DNA of 64,000 nucleotides from Bacillus wiedmannii. GTDB lineage: Bacteria; Bacillota; Bacilli; Bacillales; Bacillaceae_G. The stretch is from contig NZ_LOBC01000017.1 in the NCBI RefSeq assembly GCF_001583695.1, forward strand, positions 62,001 to 126,000. The letters run 5' to 3'. Positions 30,382-44,875 of this stretch are shown piece after piece. Numbering within the stretch: position 1 is the stretch's first letter; each line of letters begins with the position of its first letter. The translations under genes were made by a program, and so were the position numbers. The notes beneath the pieces are model-generated. The model did no database searches. It saw nothing but the letters and a program-made list of their open reading frames with translations, and was not told the origin of the DNA.

Positions 30382-33300
30382 GCATGTACCACCTCGTGAC
30401 GCTTCGTTTGCGTAATTTCTTTCATTGAATGAGCTGAGAATGTCATAGATTCTAGTACTCGTAAGATTGCTCTCGTTGTATCAAGTGATGTTAAGCAAGC
30501 CACACCATTTTCTACTGATTCACGGCGAATGCGGAAACCATCACGCGCTGGTTGTTTGCCTTTTGTTAATGTATTGATTACAAACTGTGCTTTTCCTTGA
30601 CGGATAATATCAAGTAAGTTGTATTCTTCAGAATCAATTTTATTTACAACTTGCACTGGAATGTTTTGCTCTGCTAACGACTGTGCTGTTCCAGCTGTTG
30701 CTAATAAGTTATAGCCGATTTCGTGGAAACGTTTTGCAATTTCCATTGCTTCTTCTTTATCTTTATCCGCTACAGTGATGATTACTGATCCGTGCGTTGG
30801 GATGTTAATTCCTGAAGCAACTAACCCTTTGTATAATGCTTTTTCAAGTGTTAAGTCTTTACCCATTACTTCCCCTGTTGATTTCATTTCAGGTCCTAAT
30901 GTTGTATCAACTGAACGTAGTTTCGCAAATGAGAATACCGGAGCTTTTACATATACTTCTTTCTCTTCTGGGTGATAACCCGTTCCATATCCTTGCTCTA
31001 CTAGGTCTTGCCCTAAAATAACTTTCGTTGCAACATTCGCCATCGGTACACCTGTAATTTTACTTAAGAATGGTACTGTACGGCTCGCACGTGGATTTAC
31101 TTCAATTACATACACTTCATCTTTGAATACTACAAACTGAATGTTTAGTAATCCAACAATGTTTAAACCTTTTCCAAGTGCAATTGTATGTTCAATAATT
31201 TGTTCTTTCAGTTTTGCAGATAAGCTTTGCGGTGGATATACTCCGATTGAGTCACCAGAGTGAACTCCAGCGCGTTCAATATGTTCCATAATACCTGGAA
31301 TGAATACATTCTCACCGTCTGAAATTGCATCTACTTCAATTTCTTTACCAACCATGTAACGATCGATTAATACTGGGTGATCTGCGTGAACTTTAACCGC
31401 ATTTTTCATGTAGTGCAGCAGTTCTTCTTGACGATATACGATTTCCATCGCGCGTCCACCTAGTACGTAAGATGGTCTTACTAATACTGGGTAACCAATT
31501 TTGTCAGCGATTGCTACTGCTTGCTCTACAGTCGTTGCTGTTTTACCAACTGGTTGCGGGATACCAAGCTGTGTTAGAGCTGCTTCAAACTTATCACGAT
31601 CTTCTGCACGGTCTAAATCTTCAAGTGATGTTCCTAAGATTTTCACACCGTGAGCCTCTAATTTAGCAGCTAAGTTAATTGCCGTTTGTCCACCGAATTG
31701 GACGATAACACCTTCTGGTTTTTCTAAATCGATAATGTGCATTACATCTTCGATTGTTAATGGTTCAAAGTATAATTTGTCAGAAATACTGAAGTCTGTT
31801 GAAACTGTTTCTGGATTGTTATTAACAATAATTGCCTCATATCCAGCTTCTTTAATTGCCCATACAGAGTGAACTGTTGCATAGTCAAACTCAACACCTT
31901 GACCGATACGGATTGGACCAGATCCTAGAACTACTACACTCTTACGATCTGTTCTAACCGATTCATTCTCATCACCATATGTGCTGTAGTAGTATGGTGT
32001 TGCAGATTCAAACTCTGCAGCACAAGTATCTACCATTTTATAAACAGGAGTTATATTGCTTTCTTTACGCATGTCGTAAATTTCACGCTCTGTTTTGTTC
32101 CAAGCATTGGCGATGTAATGGTCACTGAATCCCATTTCTTTCGCTGATTGTAATACTTCCATATTTCCTACATTTGCTTTTACTTCGCGTTCCATGTTTA
32201 CGATATTTTCAACTTTTTGTAAGAAGAAGAAGTCCATTTCACACCAATCGTTGATTTCTTCTTTCGTTACACCTTGACGAATTGCTTCCGCTACAATAAA
32301 CAGTCGCTCATCATCAGCTTTTATAATGCGTTTTTTCATTGTCTCTTTATCAAGCTCTTTTAAATGCTCTAACTCTAAGTGATAAACACCAAGTTCTAAA
32401 GAACGAATCGCTTTTAATAATGATTGCTCTAAATTACGTCCGATTGACATAACTTCACCAGTTGCCTTCATTTGTGTACCCAGTGTTCTGTTTGCTGATT
32501 CAAACTTATCAAATGGCCAGCGCGGAATTTTTGAAACAACATAGTCTAATGCTGGTTCGAAACAAGCGTATGTTTTTTGTGTTACTGGGTTTATAATTTC
32601 ATCTAATGTTAAACCGACTGCAATTTTTGCCGCTAGCTTCGCAATTGGATATCCAGTTGCTTTAGATGCTAGTGCAGATGAACGACTTACACGCGGGTTT
32701 ACTTCGATTACATAGTATTGGAAGCTATGTGGATCAAGTGCAAGCTGAACGTTACATCCACCTTCAATTCCTAATGCACGAATAATTCGTAATGAAGTGT
32801 TTCGTAACATTTGATATTCACGGTCACTTAATGTTTGGCTCGGTGCTACAACGATAGAATCACCTGTATGAACCCCAACTGGATCGATATTTTCCATATT
32901 ACATACTACAATCGCGTTATCATTTGAATCACGCATTACTTCATATTCAATTTCCTTACAACCAGCAATGCTCTTTTCTAATAAACATTGTGTTACCGGA
33001 CTATGTTTTAATCCACCTGATACGATTTCAATTAGTTCTTCTTCATTACTACAGATTCCGCCACCTGTTCCCCCCATCGTAAATGCCGGGCGAACAATAA
33101 CTGGATATCCAATTTCTTTTACAAATTCATGTGCTTCTTCTAGCGTATGAATAATAGTACTAGATGGAATTGGTTCATTTAATTCCTGCATTAAGGTACG
33201 GAATAGATCACGATCCTCCGCTTGCTCGATTGCTGATAATTTTGTTCCTAAAATTTCAACTCCGCACTCTTCAAGTATGCCTGATTTCGCAAGTTCAACA

Positions 33301-33596
33301 GCCATATTCAGGCCTGTTTGACCACCTAATGTTGGTAAGATTGCATCTGGACGTTCTTTACGAATGATACGGCTTACGAATTCTAGTGTTAATGGTTCTA
33401 TATATACTTTATCTGCCGTTGCAGTATCTGTCATAATTGTTGCTGGGTTAGAGTTAACAAGGATTACTTTGTAACCTTCTTCTCTAAGAGATTGACAAGC
33501 TTGTGTACCAGAGTAGTCAAACTCTGCTGCTTGCCCAATTACAATTGGTCCTGATCCGATTACTAAAATTGTGTTAATGTCTAGGCGTTTTGGCAT
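30378..33596 (-). CDS. carB: Carbamoyl-phosphate synthase large subunit (pyrimidine)
   Basis: Makes carbamoyl phosphate from bicarbonate, ammonia and two ATP. The 1072-residue protein has two homologous ATP-grasp halves, each starting with a GSGPI.IGQ..EFDY motif (about 14 and 560). The last 140 residues form the MGS-like allosteric domain, where UMP-type regulation acts. In this operon it is the pyrimidine-specific enzyme (PyrAB); an arginine-specific copy would be elsewhere. It overlaps carA by 16 bases. Confidence 0.97.
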
Positions 33597-34674
33597 AACT
33601 CTTCCCCTTCTTTCTTGAAGTTTTCAATCATTGCTAAGAAATCTTCGAACAAATCGTTTGCATCTTCTGGTCCTGCAGAAGCTTCTGGATGGTATTGTAC
33701 TGTAAATGCTGGGAACTTCGTATGACGAAGACCTTCTACTGTTCCATCATTTAAAGCAACATGTGTAATTTCAAGTTCTGTATTTTTAACTGATTCTTCT
33801 TCTACTGCGTAACCATGATTTTGAGATGTAATTGCTACTTTTCCAGTTGCAAGATGTTTTACCGGATGGTTTAAACCACGGTGACCGAATTTTAACTTAC
33901 TTGTATTCGCACCAGATGCTAGAGCGAATAGTTGATGTCCTAAGCAAATTCCGAATAAAGGAACTTTACCGATAATGTCTTTTAACATTTCAATTGCTTC
34001 TGGTACATCTTTTGGATCTCCAGGTCCGTTACTTAACATAATTCCATCTGGGCTAAGACGTAAAATTTCTTCTGCTGTTGTATTGTAAGGTACTACAATT
34101 ACATCACAGTCACGTTTATTTAATTCTCGTAAAATACCATGTTTCATTCCGAAGTCTACAAGTACAACTCGGTGTCCACGGCCTGGGCTTGGGTATGGAT
34201 CTTTCGTTGATACGCGTTTCACGTGATCTGTAAATACTGTCGCTTTTAATTGGCTCACGATGTATTCTACATCTGCATCCATGTTACATAGACGTCCACG
34301 TAATGTACCGTATTGACGAATTTTTCTCGTTAATTTTCTTGTATCAATTCCTGCTAACCCTGGGATATTTCTTTCTTTTAAGTAATCATTTAACGAAATT
34401 TCATTACGGAAGTTTGATGGATGATCACAAATTTCGTTTACGATTAAACCATTTACAGATGGGTGAATCGATTCAAAATCGTCACGGTTGATGCCGTAGT
34501 TTCCGATTAATGGGTACGTGAATGTTACAATTTGACCGCAATATGATGGATCAGATAATGTTTCTTGATATCCAGTCATTCCTGTTGTAAATACAACCTC
34601 ACCTGACTTTTCGATTTCTCCTCCGAAACCTTTTCCAATTAATACTGTTCCATCTTCTAAGATAAGTTGTCTTT

Positions 34675-34678
<4 letters not shown>
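33581..34678 (-). CDS. carA: Carbamoyl-phosphate synthase small subunit (pyrimidine)
   Basis: Supplies ammonia from glutamine. The 365-residue protein has the CPSase small-chain domain ([14 protein letters not shown]) and a class I glutamine amidotransferase domain with nucleophile Cys in [11 protein letters not shown] and the His-Glu pair in [10 protein letters not shown] start at ATG 34678, after AGGAGAG. It overlaps pyrC by 4 bases. Confidence 0.97.
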
Positions 34679-36868
<2,190 letters not shown>

Positions 36869-36923
36869 TCATCTTTCTGATTTTTATGTTACCACTTTTG
36901 TATTTTTATAACAACTTTCGTAT

Positions 36924-37000
36924 AAAAATACCCTAGTCATGTGAGACTAGGGTGCAAGGAAGAAGCCACCCTTTCCGGTCTCACAGGACTGAATTAAAAG
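36924..37000 (-). promoter_or_regulatory. PyrR attenuator before pyrB
   Basis: On the minus strand a PyrR-type binding loop (AGTCCTGTGAGACCGG, about 36974-36989) precedes a terminator stem ACCCTAGTC / GACTAGGGT (36930-36953) with a T-run. When UMP or UTP loads PyrR, binding should stabilise the anti-antiterminator and end transcription before pyrB. Confidence 0.85.
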
Positions 37001-37007
37001 GTTGTTA

Positions 37008-38291
37008 TTATGAAGCAATCTGCTTAGATTGTTTTATTTGTTTCGTTTCCGGTAGTAGTAGATTTAACAGTACACCTACAATTGCTGCTAGTGCCATTCC
37101 TTCTACTTGGAACGATTCTCCTACATGAAGTACCGCTCCACCAATACCGATTACTAGTATTACTGATGCAATCATTAAGTTTCGTTTGTCACTTAGGTCT
37201 GTTTTATCATCTACCATCATGCGTAATCCACTTGATGCGATTACACCGAATAGTAAGATTGATACTCCACCCATAACCGGTGTTGGTATGGAGTGAATCA
37301 GCGCGGAAATCTTACCGATAAAACCAAACATGATTGCGAATACTGCTGATCCGATGAATAAGTATACGCTGTAAGCTCTCGTAATTGCTAGCACACCGAT
37401 ATTTTCACCATACGTTGTATTCGGTGGTCCACCTATTAGTGATGCAATCAATGTTGCTATTCCATCACCGAAGATTGAGCGATGTAAACCTGGTTTTTCA
37501 ATTAAATCTCTTTTAATAACGTTTCCAAGTACAATTTGATGTCCGATATGTTCTGAAATTGTTACTAGTGCAACTGGTACCATCAAGAGTACAATCTTCC
37601 ACGAAAACTCCGGAGTATATGTTACAAATGGTACTGTGAAATCTGGTACAACAAACCATTTTGCCTCAGCTACCGGCTTTAAGTTTACTAGCCCTTGGAA
37701 GTAAGCGAAGATATATCCGCCGATAATGCCCAGTAACACTGGTATGATACTGAAAAACCCTCTTCCGAATATAGAGCAGATAATTGTAATTGCTAATGTT
37801 ACTAATGCTACTGAAAAGTGTGTAAAGCTATATTTGCCATCCGCACCGTTCATCGCCATGTTAACTGCTGTATGTGCTAAAGCTAGACCGATTACCATTA
37901 CGACTGGACCAACTACGATTGGCGGAAGTAATTTCATAATCCACTCTGATCCTGACTTCTTAATTCCGAGTGAGATTAAGATGTACACAAGTCCTGCAAA
38001 CAAACCACCGAGCATTGCTGCTCCAGGTCCACCTGCTGTTTTCGCTGTTATAATCGGTGCGATAAAGGCGAATGATGATCCTAGATAGGCAGGTACTTGA
38101 CCTTTCGTTATAAGAAGAAACGCTAGCGTTCCTAATCCACTTGATATTAATGCTACTGACGGATTCAATCCTGTTAAAAACGGAACAAGCACTGTTGATC
38201 CAAACATCGCGAACAAATGTTGTATACTTAAAAATAACCATTTTCCCGGTTTCGGTACTTCATTAACGTCTAACACTGGCTTTTGTTCCAT
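37008..38291 (-). CDS. pyrP: Uracil permease
   Basis: A 427-residue NCS2/UraA-type importer of uracil with about 12-14 membrane segments. Family features: QHLFAMFGSTVLVPFLTGLNP near the N-terminus, the ISEHIGHQ motif (the Glu and His are substrate-binding) near 243, and GGPPNTTYGENIGVLA near 285. The ATG at 38291 has a perfect AAGGAGG site. It lies between two attenuators, so uracil import is tuned with de novo synthesis. Confidence 0.96.
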   Translation of the reverse strand: MEQKPVLDVNEVPKPGKWLFLSIQHLFAMFGSTVLVPFLTGLNPSVALISSGLGTLAFLLITKGQVPAYLGSSFAFIAPIITAKTAGGPGAAMLGGLFAGLVYILISLGIKKSGSEWIMKLLPPIVVGPVVMVIGLALAHTAVNMAMNGADGKYSFTHFSVALVTLAITIICSIFGRGFFSIIPVLLGIIGGYIFAYFQGLVNLKPVAEAKWFVVPDFTVPFVTYTPEFSWKIVLLMVPVALVTISEHIGHQIVLGNVIKRDLIEKPGLHRSIFGDGIATLIASLIGGPPNTTYGENIGVLAITRAYSVYLFIGSAVFAIMFGFIGKISALIHSIPTPVMGGVSILLFGVIASSGLRMMVDDKTDLSDKRNLMIASVILVIGIGGAVLHVGESFQVEGMALAAIVGVLLNLLLPETKQIKQSKQIAS

Positions 38292-38325
38292 TGTTACATC
38301 CTCCTTCAGTTTAAATCTTTGCAAT

Positions 38326-38434
38326 AAAAAAACTCTTTGTGCCTGTGCACAAAGAGTCCTACACTTTCGTATGCCAAATTTGACATATGAAAGCCAAGAC
38401 CCTTTGGCAGCCTCACAGGACTACATTTAAAAGG
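38326..38434 (-). promoter_or_regulatory. PyrR attenuator before pyrP
   Basis: The PyrR-type loop AGTCCTGTGAGGCTGCC (about 38406-38424) is followed by an 11-base perfect terminator stem ACTCTTTGTGC / GCACAAAGAGT (38332-38357) and six T. A second middle segment can pair as the antiterminator. Confidence 0.88.
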
Positions 38435-38437
38435 GCT

Positions 38438-38983
<546 letters not shown>

Positions 38984-39023
38984 CTACACCTCCAAGCTTT
39001 TTTCTTGCGTGAGAGTAATGGTA

Positions 39024-39140
39024 TAAAAAAAGTCCTCTCAGCGTGTGCGAGAGAACTTTTGAAAAAAGGGTACAGCATACCCTATGTATTTCAAACCGTT
39101 ACCTTCTCAACCTCACGGGGCTGTGTTAAAGGATCATTAT
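39024..39140 (-). promoter_or_regulatory. PyrR attenuator before pyrR
   Basis: The leader has the PyrR-type loop CAGCCCCGTGAGGTTGAG (about 39106-39124) and a 9-base terminator stem AGTTCTCTC / GAGAGGACT (39031-39057, one G-U pair) followed by seven T. It allows autoregulation of the whole operon. Confidence 0.85.
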
Positions 39141-39152
39141 TTAACTGTTGTC

Positions 39153-39181
39153 AGTATCTCAGTTTTCTTATGATTTGTCAA
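39153..39181 (-). promoter_or_regulatory. SigmaA promoter of the pyr operon
   Basis: On the minus strand a perfect TTGACA (39181-39176), a 17-base spacer and GATACT (39158-39153) lie right after the rluD-type stop codon. Transcripts would begin near 39146, at the head of the first PyrR leader. Confidence 0.75.
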
Positions 39182-39183
39182 TA

Positions 39184-40092
39184 CTATTTCCGTAAAATAT
39201 TTAATGCGTCTTCAAACACTTCTGGAATCGGTGCCTCAAACTGAATATATTCACCAGTACGAGGATGGTCAAACCCTAAAATACCTGCGTGAAGTGCTTG
39301 TCCATTCATGTCTAATGTTTTCTTCGGACCATACTTCGGATCTCCTGCAAGTGGATAGCCAATGTATTTCATATGAACACGAATTTGGTGCGTACGTCCC
39401 GTTTCTAAGCGACATTCTACAAGTGTAAAATCTTTAAAGCGTTCTAACACCTGGAAGTGTGTAACAGCATTCTTACCATTTTCATCAACTGTCATGCTTT
39501 GACGTTCTTTCTTATCGCGACCAATTGGCGCATCGATCGTTCCTTTATCATGCGGAATCACACCGTGTACAATCGCTTTGTAACGTCTTGTTACTGTTTT
39601 TGCTACAAGTTGATTTACAAGTGACTCATGCGCCACATCATTTTTAGCAACCATTAATAGTCCAGATGTATCTTTATCAATACGATGCACGATACCAGGA
39701 CGCATTACACCGTTAATACCTGACAGGTCTGTACAATGGTGCATAAGTCCGTTTACAAGCGTACCGCTTGTATGCCCTGGAGCTGGATGTACAACCATAC
39801 CACGTGGCTTATTTACAACGAGTACATCTGCATCTTCATAATAAATTTCTAAGCCCATATCTTCTGCTTGGATATCTAACTCTTCTGGATCAGGAATCGT
39901 TACTGTAATTTCATCGTTTTCTTTAACTTTATAATTCACTTTTACCGATTTTCCATTAACTGTAACGACATCATCTTTAATCCATTGTTGTACTTGTGAA
40001 CGTGACCATTCACTGTTTATTTCTGCAACGAATTTATCAATTCGCTCACTTTTTTGTTCTTCTGCAACTGTTACTTGTACTACTTCACTCAT
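39184..40092 (-). CDS. ylyB: RluA/RluD-family pseudouridine synthase
   Basis: The 302-residue protein has an N-terminal S4 RNA-binding domain (about 14-75) and a pseudouridine-synthase domain with the catalytic Asp in HRIDKDTSGLL near residue 138. NKPRGMVVHPAPG and the ETGRTHQIRVHM motif complete the signature. It corresponds to B. subtilis YlyB, the RluD-like enzyme next to lspA; the exact rRNA sites are inferred. It follows lspA by 4 bases. Confidence 0.93.
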   Translation of the reverse strand: MSEVVQVTVAEEQKSERIDKFVAEINSEWSRSQVQQWIKDDVVTVNGKSVKVNYKVKENDEITVTIPDPEELDIQAEDMGLEIYYEDADVLVVNKPRGMVVHPAPGHTSGTLVNGLMHHCTDLSGINGVMRPGIVHRIDKDTSGLLMVAKNDVAHESLVNQLVAKTVTRRYKAIVHGVIPHDKGTIDAPIGRDKKERQSMTVDENGKNAVTHFQVLERFKDFTLVECRLETGRTHQIRVHMKYIGYPLAGDPKYGPKKTLDMNGQALHAGILGFDHPRTGEYIQFEAPIPEVFEDALNILRK

Positions 40093-40096
40093 TCAA

Positions 40097-40612
<516 letters not shown>

Positions 40613-40679
40613 TCACAATGAACCTTTATAGAAGAATAAAATAAATTAAAAAAAGGTAATATAATATCGTTGTGCGCAT

Positions 40680-41009
40680 TCATACATTTACTTTTTCATA
40701 GAAAAATTCATGAATGGTACGGGCAGTCGGCATCGTCTTCATTTGTTTTACCGAAATTGCTCTCCCCGTTTCTTCACAAATACCATACATATCTATTTCC
40801 ATTTTAAATAATGCACGTTCTACATCTTTTAAGTCCTCTTTTATATCATGTAATAGGAGTTTTTTCTTTATCTCTTCCTTAATTTCATATCCAAGCTCTT
40901 CGCTAAACTCTGTATCATATTTGTGCATGACCTCTTTAGCTAGCCTCTCTTGTAACTCTTTTCGCATCAATTGCAATTCTTCTTTGATTTCCATATACAT
41001 TTCATTCAC
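40680..41009 (-). CDS. ylyA: DksA/TraR-like small protein without zinc finger (YlyA-like)
   Basis: The 109-residue protein has a long charged helical hairpin (about 5-65) and a C-terminal segment GICEETGRAISVKQMKTMPTA that resembles the DksA zinc-finger end but keeps only one cysteine. In B. subtilis, YlyA sits between ileS and lspA and is reported to bind RNA polymerase and affect late-sporulation genes. The role here is inferred from position and fold. The start is GTG with AGGAGG 9 bases upstream. Confidence 0.78.
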   Translation of the reverse strand: MNEMYMEIKEELQLMRKELQERLAKEVMHKYDTEFSEELGYEIKEEIKKKLLLHDIKEDLKDVERALFKMEIDMYGICEETGRAISVKQMKTMPTARTIHEFFYEKVNV

Positions 41010-41126
41010 GTGTACATTCCTCCTAGCTGCAATGTACGATTAGTGTGTCCGAAATTTCTATGCTTACCTCACACACATTTTTCCTTCATAGGAAAGAGAG
41101 TGAAAGTTATTTTAATATATCATCAA

Positions 41127-41165
41127 CAAAAAAACTGACTGTACTTACGCACAGTCAGTTTTTTT
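41127..41165 (-). terminator. ileS terminator
   Basis: A near-perfect 15-base arm pair (AAAACTGACTGT / ACAGTCAGTTTT core) with T-runs lies immediately downstream of the ileS stop. Confidence 0.9.
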
Positions 41166-41166
41166 A

Positions 41167-43932
41167 TTATTTTACATAGTTTTCTTTAACAACTGTTGCA
41201 CAACGCTCACATAATGTTTCATGTTCAGCGTCTTTACCAATTGTTTCTGAAACTACCCAACAACGTTCACATGTTTCACCAGTTGCTTGAGCAACAACAA
41301 CCGCTGTATGCTCATACTTCGGCGCATCTGCTGGCGCTTCTTCCATCATACCACCAAGTTTATACTCAGAAACGATGAATAATTGCTTTAAGTCTTCGCT
41401 AATAGACTCTAACATAGTTTTCATTTCTACAGTCGGATATAGCGTAATACTTGCATTTAATGACTTACCGATTACTTTCTCATTACGAGCTACTTCTAAC
41501 GCTTTTAATACGTCATCACGCAGCGTCATAAATGCATCCCATTTTGTTTTTAATGCTTCCGCACCATCTAATTGTACAGCTTCTGGCATATTAGTTAATT
41601 GTACACTTTCTTCTGTTACACCCGGAATGTATGGCCATACTTCATCAGCTGTATGCGGTAAGATTGGTGTTACAAGTTTCGTCAATGCAACAAGAACATC
41701 ATATAATACAGTTTGAATTGCACGACGATCTTCATGGTTTGCACCTTCAATGTATAAAATGTCTTTCGCAAAGTCTAAGTAGAATGAACTTAAATCAATT
41801 GTACAGAAGTTATGAATTGCATGATACACAGCAGCGAAGTCGTATGTTTCATATGCTTCTTTTACTTTTGTAATTAAGTCATTTAATTTCACTAACATGT
41901 AACGATCTACTTCACGAAGTTCAGCTACAGCTACTGTATTTTCACTTGGCTTAAAGTCATCTAAGTTTCCTAATAAGAAACGGAATGTGTTACGGATTTT
42001 ACGATACACTTCTGCTACTTGTTTTAAAATATCATCTGAAATACGTACATCAGATTGATAGTCAACAGAAGATACCCATAAGCGTAAAATATCTCCACCT
42101 AATTGATCCATAATTTTCTTCGGTACGACGATGTTTCCAATCGACTTACTCATTTTACGTCCTTCACCATCTAATACGAAACCATGGCTTAGTACGCCTT
42201 TATATGGAGCTTTACCTGTTACAGCAACTGCTGTTGATAATGAAGAGTTAAACCAACCACGATACTGGTCAGATCCTTCTAAATATAAATCAGCTGGACG
42301 TTGTAAGTCTTCGCGCTCTTCTAATACTGCTTGGTGAGAAGAACCTGAATCGAACCATACATCCATGATGTCTGTTTCTTTACGGAATTCACCATTTGGG
42401 CTACCTGTATGTGTAAATCCTTCTGGTAATAGATCTTTCGCTTCACGCTCAAACCATACGTTAGAACCGTGCTCACGGAATAAATCTGCTACATGGTTAA
42501 TTGTTTCATCTGTAATAATTGGATCACCATTCTCTGCATAGAATACAGGGATTGGCACACCCCATGCACGCTGACGAGAAATACACCAGTCACCACGGTC
42601 ACGAACCATATTATGAAGACGAGTTTCTCCCCATGCTGGTACCCATTTTGTTTCCGCAACAGCTTCTAATAATTCTTTACGGAACGCTTCAATAGATGCA
42701 AACCACTGTGCTGTTGCACGGAAAATAATTGGTTTTTTCGTTCTCCAATCATGCGGGTATGAATGCGTAATGAACGTTAGTTTCAGTAACGCGCCTACTT
42801 CTTCTAATTTTTCTGTAATTGGCTTGTTAGCTTTATCATAGAATAAGCCTTCAAATCCAGGTGCTTCATTTGTTAATACACCTTTATCATCAACTGGGCA
42901 AAGTACTTCTAATCCATACTTTTTACCAACAACGAAGTCATCTTCCCCGTGTCCTGGTGCTGTATGAACACAACCTGTACCTGCATCTGTTGTTACGTGA
43001 TCTCCTAGCATAACTAATGAATCACGATCGTAGAATGGATGTTTTGCAACTGTATACTCAAGTTCGCTACCTTTTACCGTTTTCACAACTTCAGCATTTT
43101 CCCACTCTAACGTTTTTGCAACTGTCTCAAATAGTTCAGAAGCAATAATATATTTTTCATCATTTACTTTTACAATAGCGTATTCAAGTTCTGGGTGAAC
43201 AGAAATACCTAAGTTTGCAGGTAACGTCCAAGGTGTTGTTGTCCAGATAATAAATTTCTCATCACCTTCTAATACGTTCTTTCCGTCTTTTACAGGGAAT
43301 GCTACGTAAATAGATGCTGATTTTTTATCTTGGTATTCAATTTCAGCTTCTGCTAAAGCTGATTCACTCGTTGGAGACCAGTAAACTGGTTTTTGTCCTT
43401 TATAAATATAACCTTTTTTCGCCATATCACCGAACACTTTAATTTGTTGCGCTTCATAAGCCGGCTCTAAAGTAATATATGGGTTATCCCAATCTGCACG
43501 TACACCTAAACGCTTAAATTGTTCACGTTGACGTTCTACTTGTTCATATGCATACTCTGCACATAACTTACGGAACTCAGCAACTGTCATTTCTTTACGC
43601 TTTACACCTTTATTTGTTAAAGCTTGCTCAATTGGTAAACCGTGTGTATCCCAACCCGGTACATATGGTGCGCAGTAACCTGTCATTGATTTATAACGAA
43701 CAATAAAGTCTTTTAGCACTTTATTTAATGCATGTCCCATATGAATGTCACCATTCGCATATGGAGGTCCATCATGCAGTACAAATAAAGGACGACCTTT
43801 CGTATGTTCTTGTACCTTTTCATAAATATTCATTTCAGCCCACTGTTCTTGCATTGCAGGCTCACGTTTTGGTAAATTCCCACGCATTGGGAACTCTGTT
43901 TTTGGCATTAGTAATGTATTTTTGTACTCCAT
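41167..43932 (-). CDS. ileS: Isoleucyl-tRNA synthetase
   Basis: Charges tRNA-Ile. The 921-residue class I enzyme has [17 protein letters not shown] (HIGH motif) near residue 58, an editing domain (CP1, with [10 protein letters not shown]), the KMSKS motif near 595, and a C-terminal zinc site with paired CERC motifs. I use ATG 43932, 9 bases after AAGGAGG; a TTG at 43938 is less likely. A T-box leader precedes it. Confidence 0.97.
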   Translation of the reverse strand: MEYKNTLLMPKTEFPMRGNLPKREPAMQEQWAEMNIYEKVQEHTKGRPLFVLHDGPPYANGDIHMGHALNKVLKDFIVRYKSMTGYCAPYVPGWDTHGLPIEQALTNKGVKRKEMTVAEFRKLCAEYAYEQVERQREQFKRLGVRADWDNPYITLEPAYEAQQIKVFGDMAKKGYIYKGQKPVYWSPTSESALAEAEIEYQDKKSASIYVAFPVKDGKNVLEGDEKFIIWTTTPWTLPANLGISVHPELEYAIVKVNDEKYIIASELFETVAKTLEWENAEVVKTVKGSELEYTVAKHPFYDRDSLVMLGDHVTTDAGTGCVHTAPGHGEDDFVVGKKYGLEVLCPVDDKGVLTNEAPGFEGLFYDKANKPITEKLEEVGALLKLTFITHSYPHDWRTKKPIIFRATAQWFASIEAFRKELLEAVAETKWVPAWGETRLHNMVRDRGDWCISRQRAWGVPIPVFYAENGDPIITDETINHVADLFREHGSNVWFEREAKDLLPEGFTHTGSPNGEFRKETDIMDVWFDSGSSHQAVLEEREDLQRPADLYLEGSDQYRGWFNSSLSTAVAVTGKAPYKGVLSHGFVLDGEGRKMSKSIGNIVVPKKIMDQLGGDILRLWVSSVDYQSDVRISDDILKQVAEVYRKIRNTFRFLLGNLDDFKPSENTVAVAELREVDRYMLVKLNDLITKVKEAYETYDFAAVYHAIHNFCTIDLSSFYLDFAKDILYIEGANHEDRRAIQTVLYDVLVALTKLVTPILPHTADEVWPYIPGVTEESVQLTNMPEAVQLDGAEALKTKWDAFMTLRDDVLKALEVARNEKVIGKSLNASITLYPTVEMKTMLESISEDLKQLFIVSEYKLGGMMEEAPADAPKYEHTAVVVAQATGETCERCWVVSETIGKDAEHETLCERCATVVKENYVK

Positions 43933-43982
43933 GCTCAATTCCTCCTTACATGTATAAAAGAAACACTTAAAAAACGGAATAA

Positions 43983-44242
43983 AAAAGAGACCTTCTCATC
44001 CCAAAAAGGGACGAGAAAGTCTCCCGCGGTACCACCCTAGTAGATCCTATACGTATGTATACAATCCTCTTTATATTCTTAACGCGAATATACGCCTACG
44101 CTTACTCTATTTGTTCAGCGCGGAACTCCAGGGTGATATTCCCATTATCTCCTTATCCTGAGCTTACACCATCCTCAGTTCGCTATATAAGGTATGAAAA
44201 AGGTACTTATCCCTATCTTCGTTTTTCTTAATAAATATGTTG
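43983..44242 (-). promoter_or_regulatory. Ile T-box riboswitch leader
   Basis: The T-box core AGGGTGGTACCGCGGGAG occupies 44038-44021 on the minus strand. It is followed by a long terminator stem (GAGACTTTCTCGTCCC / GGGATGAGAAGGTCTC, 43986-44024) and a T-run. Upstream stem I includes a candidate isoleucine specifier AUC (44137-44135) within GGGAATATCACCC. Uncharged tRNA-Ile should stabilise the antiterminator and permit ileS transcription. This leader fills the gap between ileS and divIVA. Confidence 0.93.
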
Positions 44243-44248
44243 TTTAAA

Positions 44249-44277
44249 ATTATATGTAATAATGAGAAAAACGTCAA
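44249..44277 (-). promoter_or_regulatory. SigmaA promoter of the ileS T-box transcript
   Basis: TTGACG (44277-44272), a 17-base spacer and a perfect TATAAT (44254-44249) on the minus strand lie just after the divIVA stop. Transcription should start near 44242. Confidence 0.78.
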
Positions 44278-44279
44278 GC

Positions 44280-44786
44280 TTACACTGTTTCTTCTTTTTT
44301 CAACAGTTCATCTACTTCGTCTTCTAACTCAATTAGTTTATCCCAATCATCGTTGTTTAACATTTCAAGCTGTGTTTCTAATAACATACGGAAACGAGTG
44401 CGGAATACTTTCGCTTGTTTCTTTAGCTCTTCAATATCAAAGGCAACTTTTCTTGATTTTACTAACGCTTCGTTAATAATACGGTCTGCATTCTTTTCAG
44501 CTTCACGTACGATTAATTTTGCTTCTTTTTGCGCGTTACGTTTTACTTCTTCCGCTGCTTCTTGTGCAACGATGATAGATTTGTTTAACGTATCTTCAAT
44601 ATTAGAGAAATGATCTAACTTCCCTTCTAATTGCGCAACTTTTTCTTCTAAAGCTTTTTTCTCACGAATGACTAATTCATAATCTTTGATAATTTGATCA
44701 AGAAACTCATTTACTTGATCTTCATCATAGCCACGGAATCCGCGACCAAATTCTTTGTTATGAATATCTAATGGTGTTAACGGCAC
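44280..44786 (-). CDS. divIVA: DivIVA, polar/septal coiled-coil protein
   Basis: DivIVA binds negatively curved membrane at septa and poles, places MinCD via MinJ, and anchors the chromosome origin in sporulation. The 168-residue protein has the lipid-binding N-terminus (MPLTPLDIHNKEF, GYDEDQVNEFL) followed by two long coiled-coil stretches (about 30-65 and 75-150). The start is GTG with GGAGGT 6 bases upstream. It ends the ylm group. Confidence 0.95.
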   Translation of the reverse strand: MPLTPLDIHNKEFGRGFRGYDEDQVNEFLDQIIKDYELVIREKKALEEKVAQLEGKLDHFSNIEDTLNKSIIVAQEAAEEVKRNAQKEAKLIVREAEKNADRIINEALVKSRKVAFDIEELKKQAKVFRTRFRMLLETQLEMLNNDDWDKLIELEDEVDELLKKEETV

Positions 44787-44825
44787 AACGCCACCTCCAA
44801 GTAGTTATCTAAATTTCCTATTTCA

Positions 44826-44845
44826 ATTATATCTTTTCTTCGACA
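44826..44845 (-). promoter_or_regulatory. Candidate Spo0A box and -10 before divIVA
   Basis: On the minus strand TGTCGAA (44845-44839) is a perfect 0A-box core and lies 7 bases upstream of a perfect TATAAT (44831-44826). No good -35 is present. The arrangement suggests phosphorylated Spo0A acts at this promoter, by activation or repression. Confidence 0.45.
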
Positions 44846-44875
44846 AAATAGGAGGATTTCCTTCTAAAAAACCAA

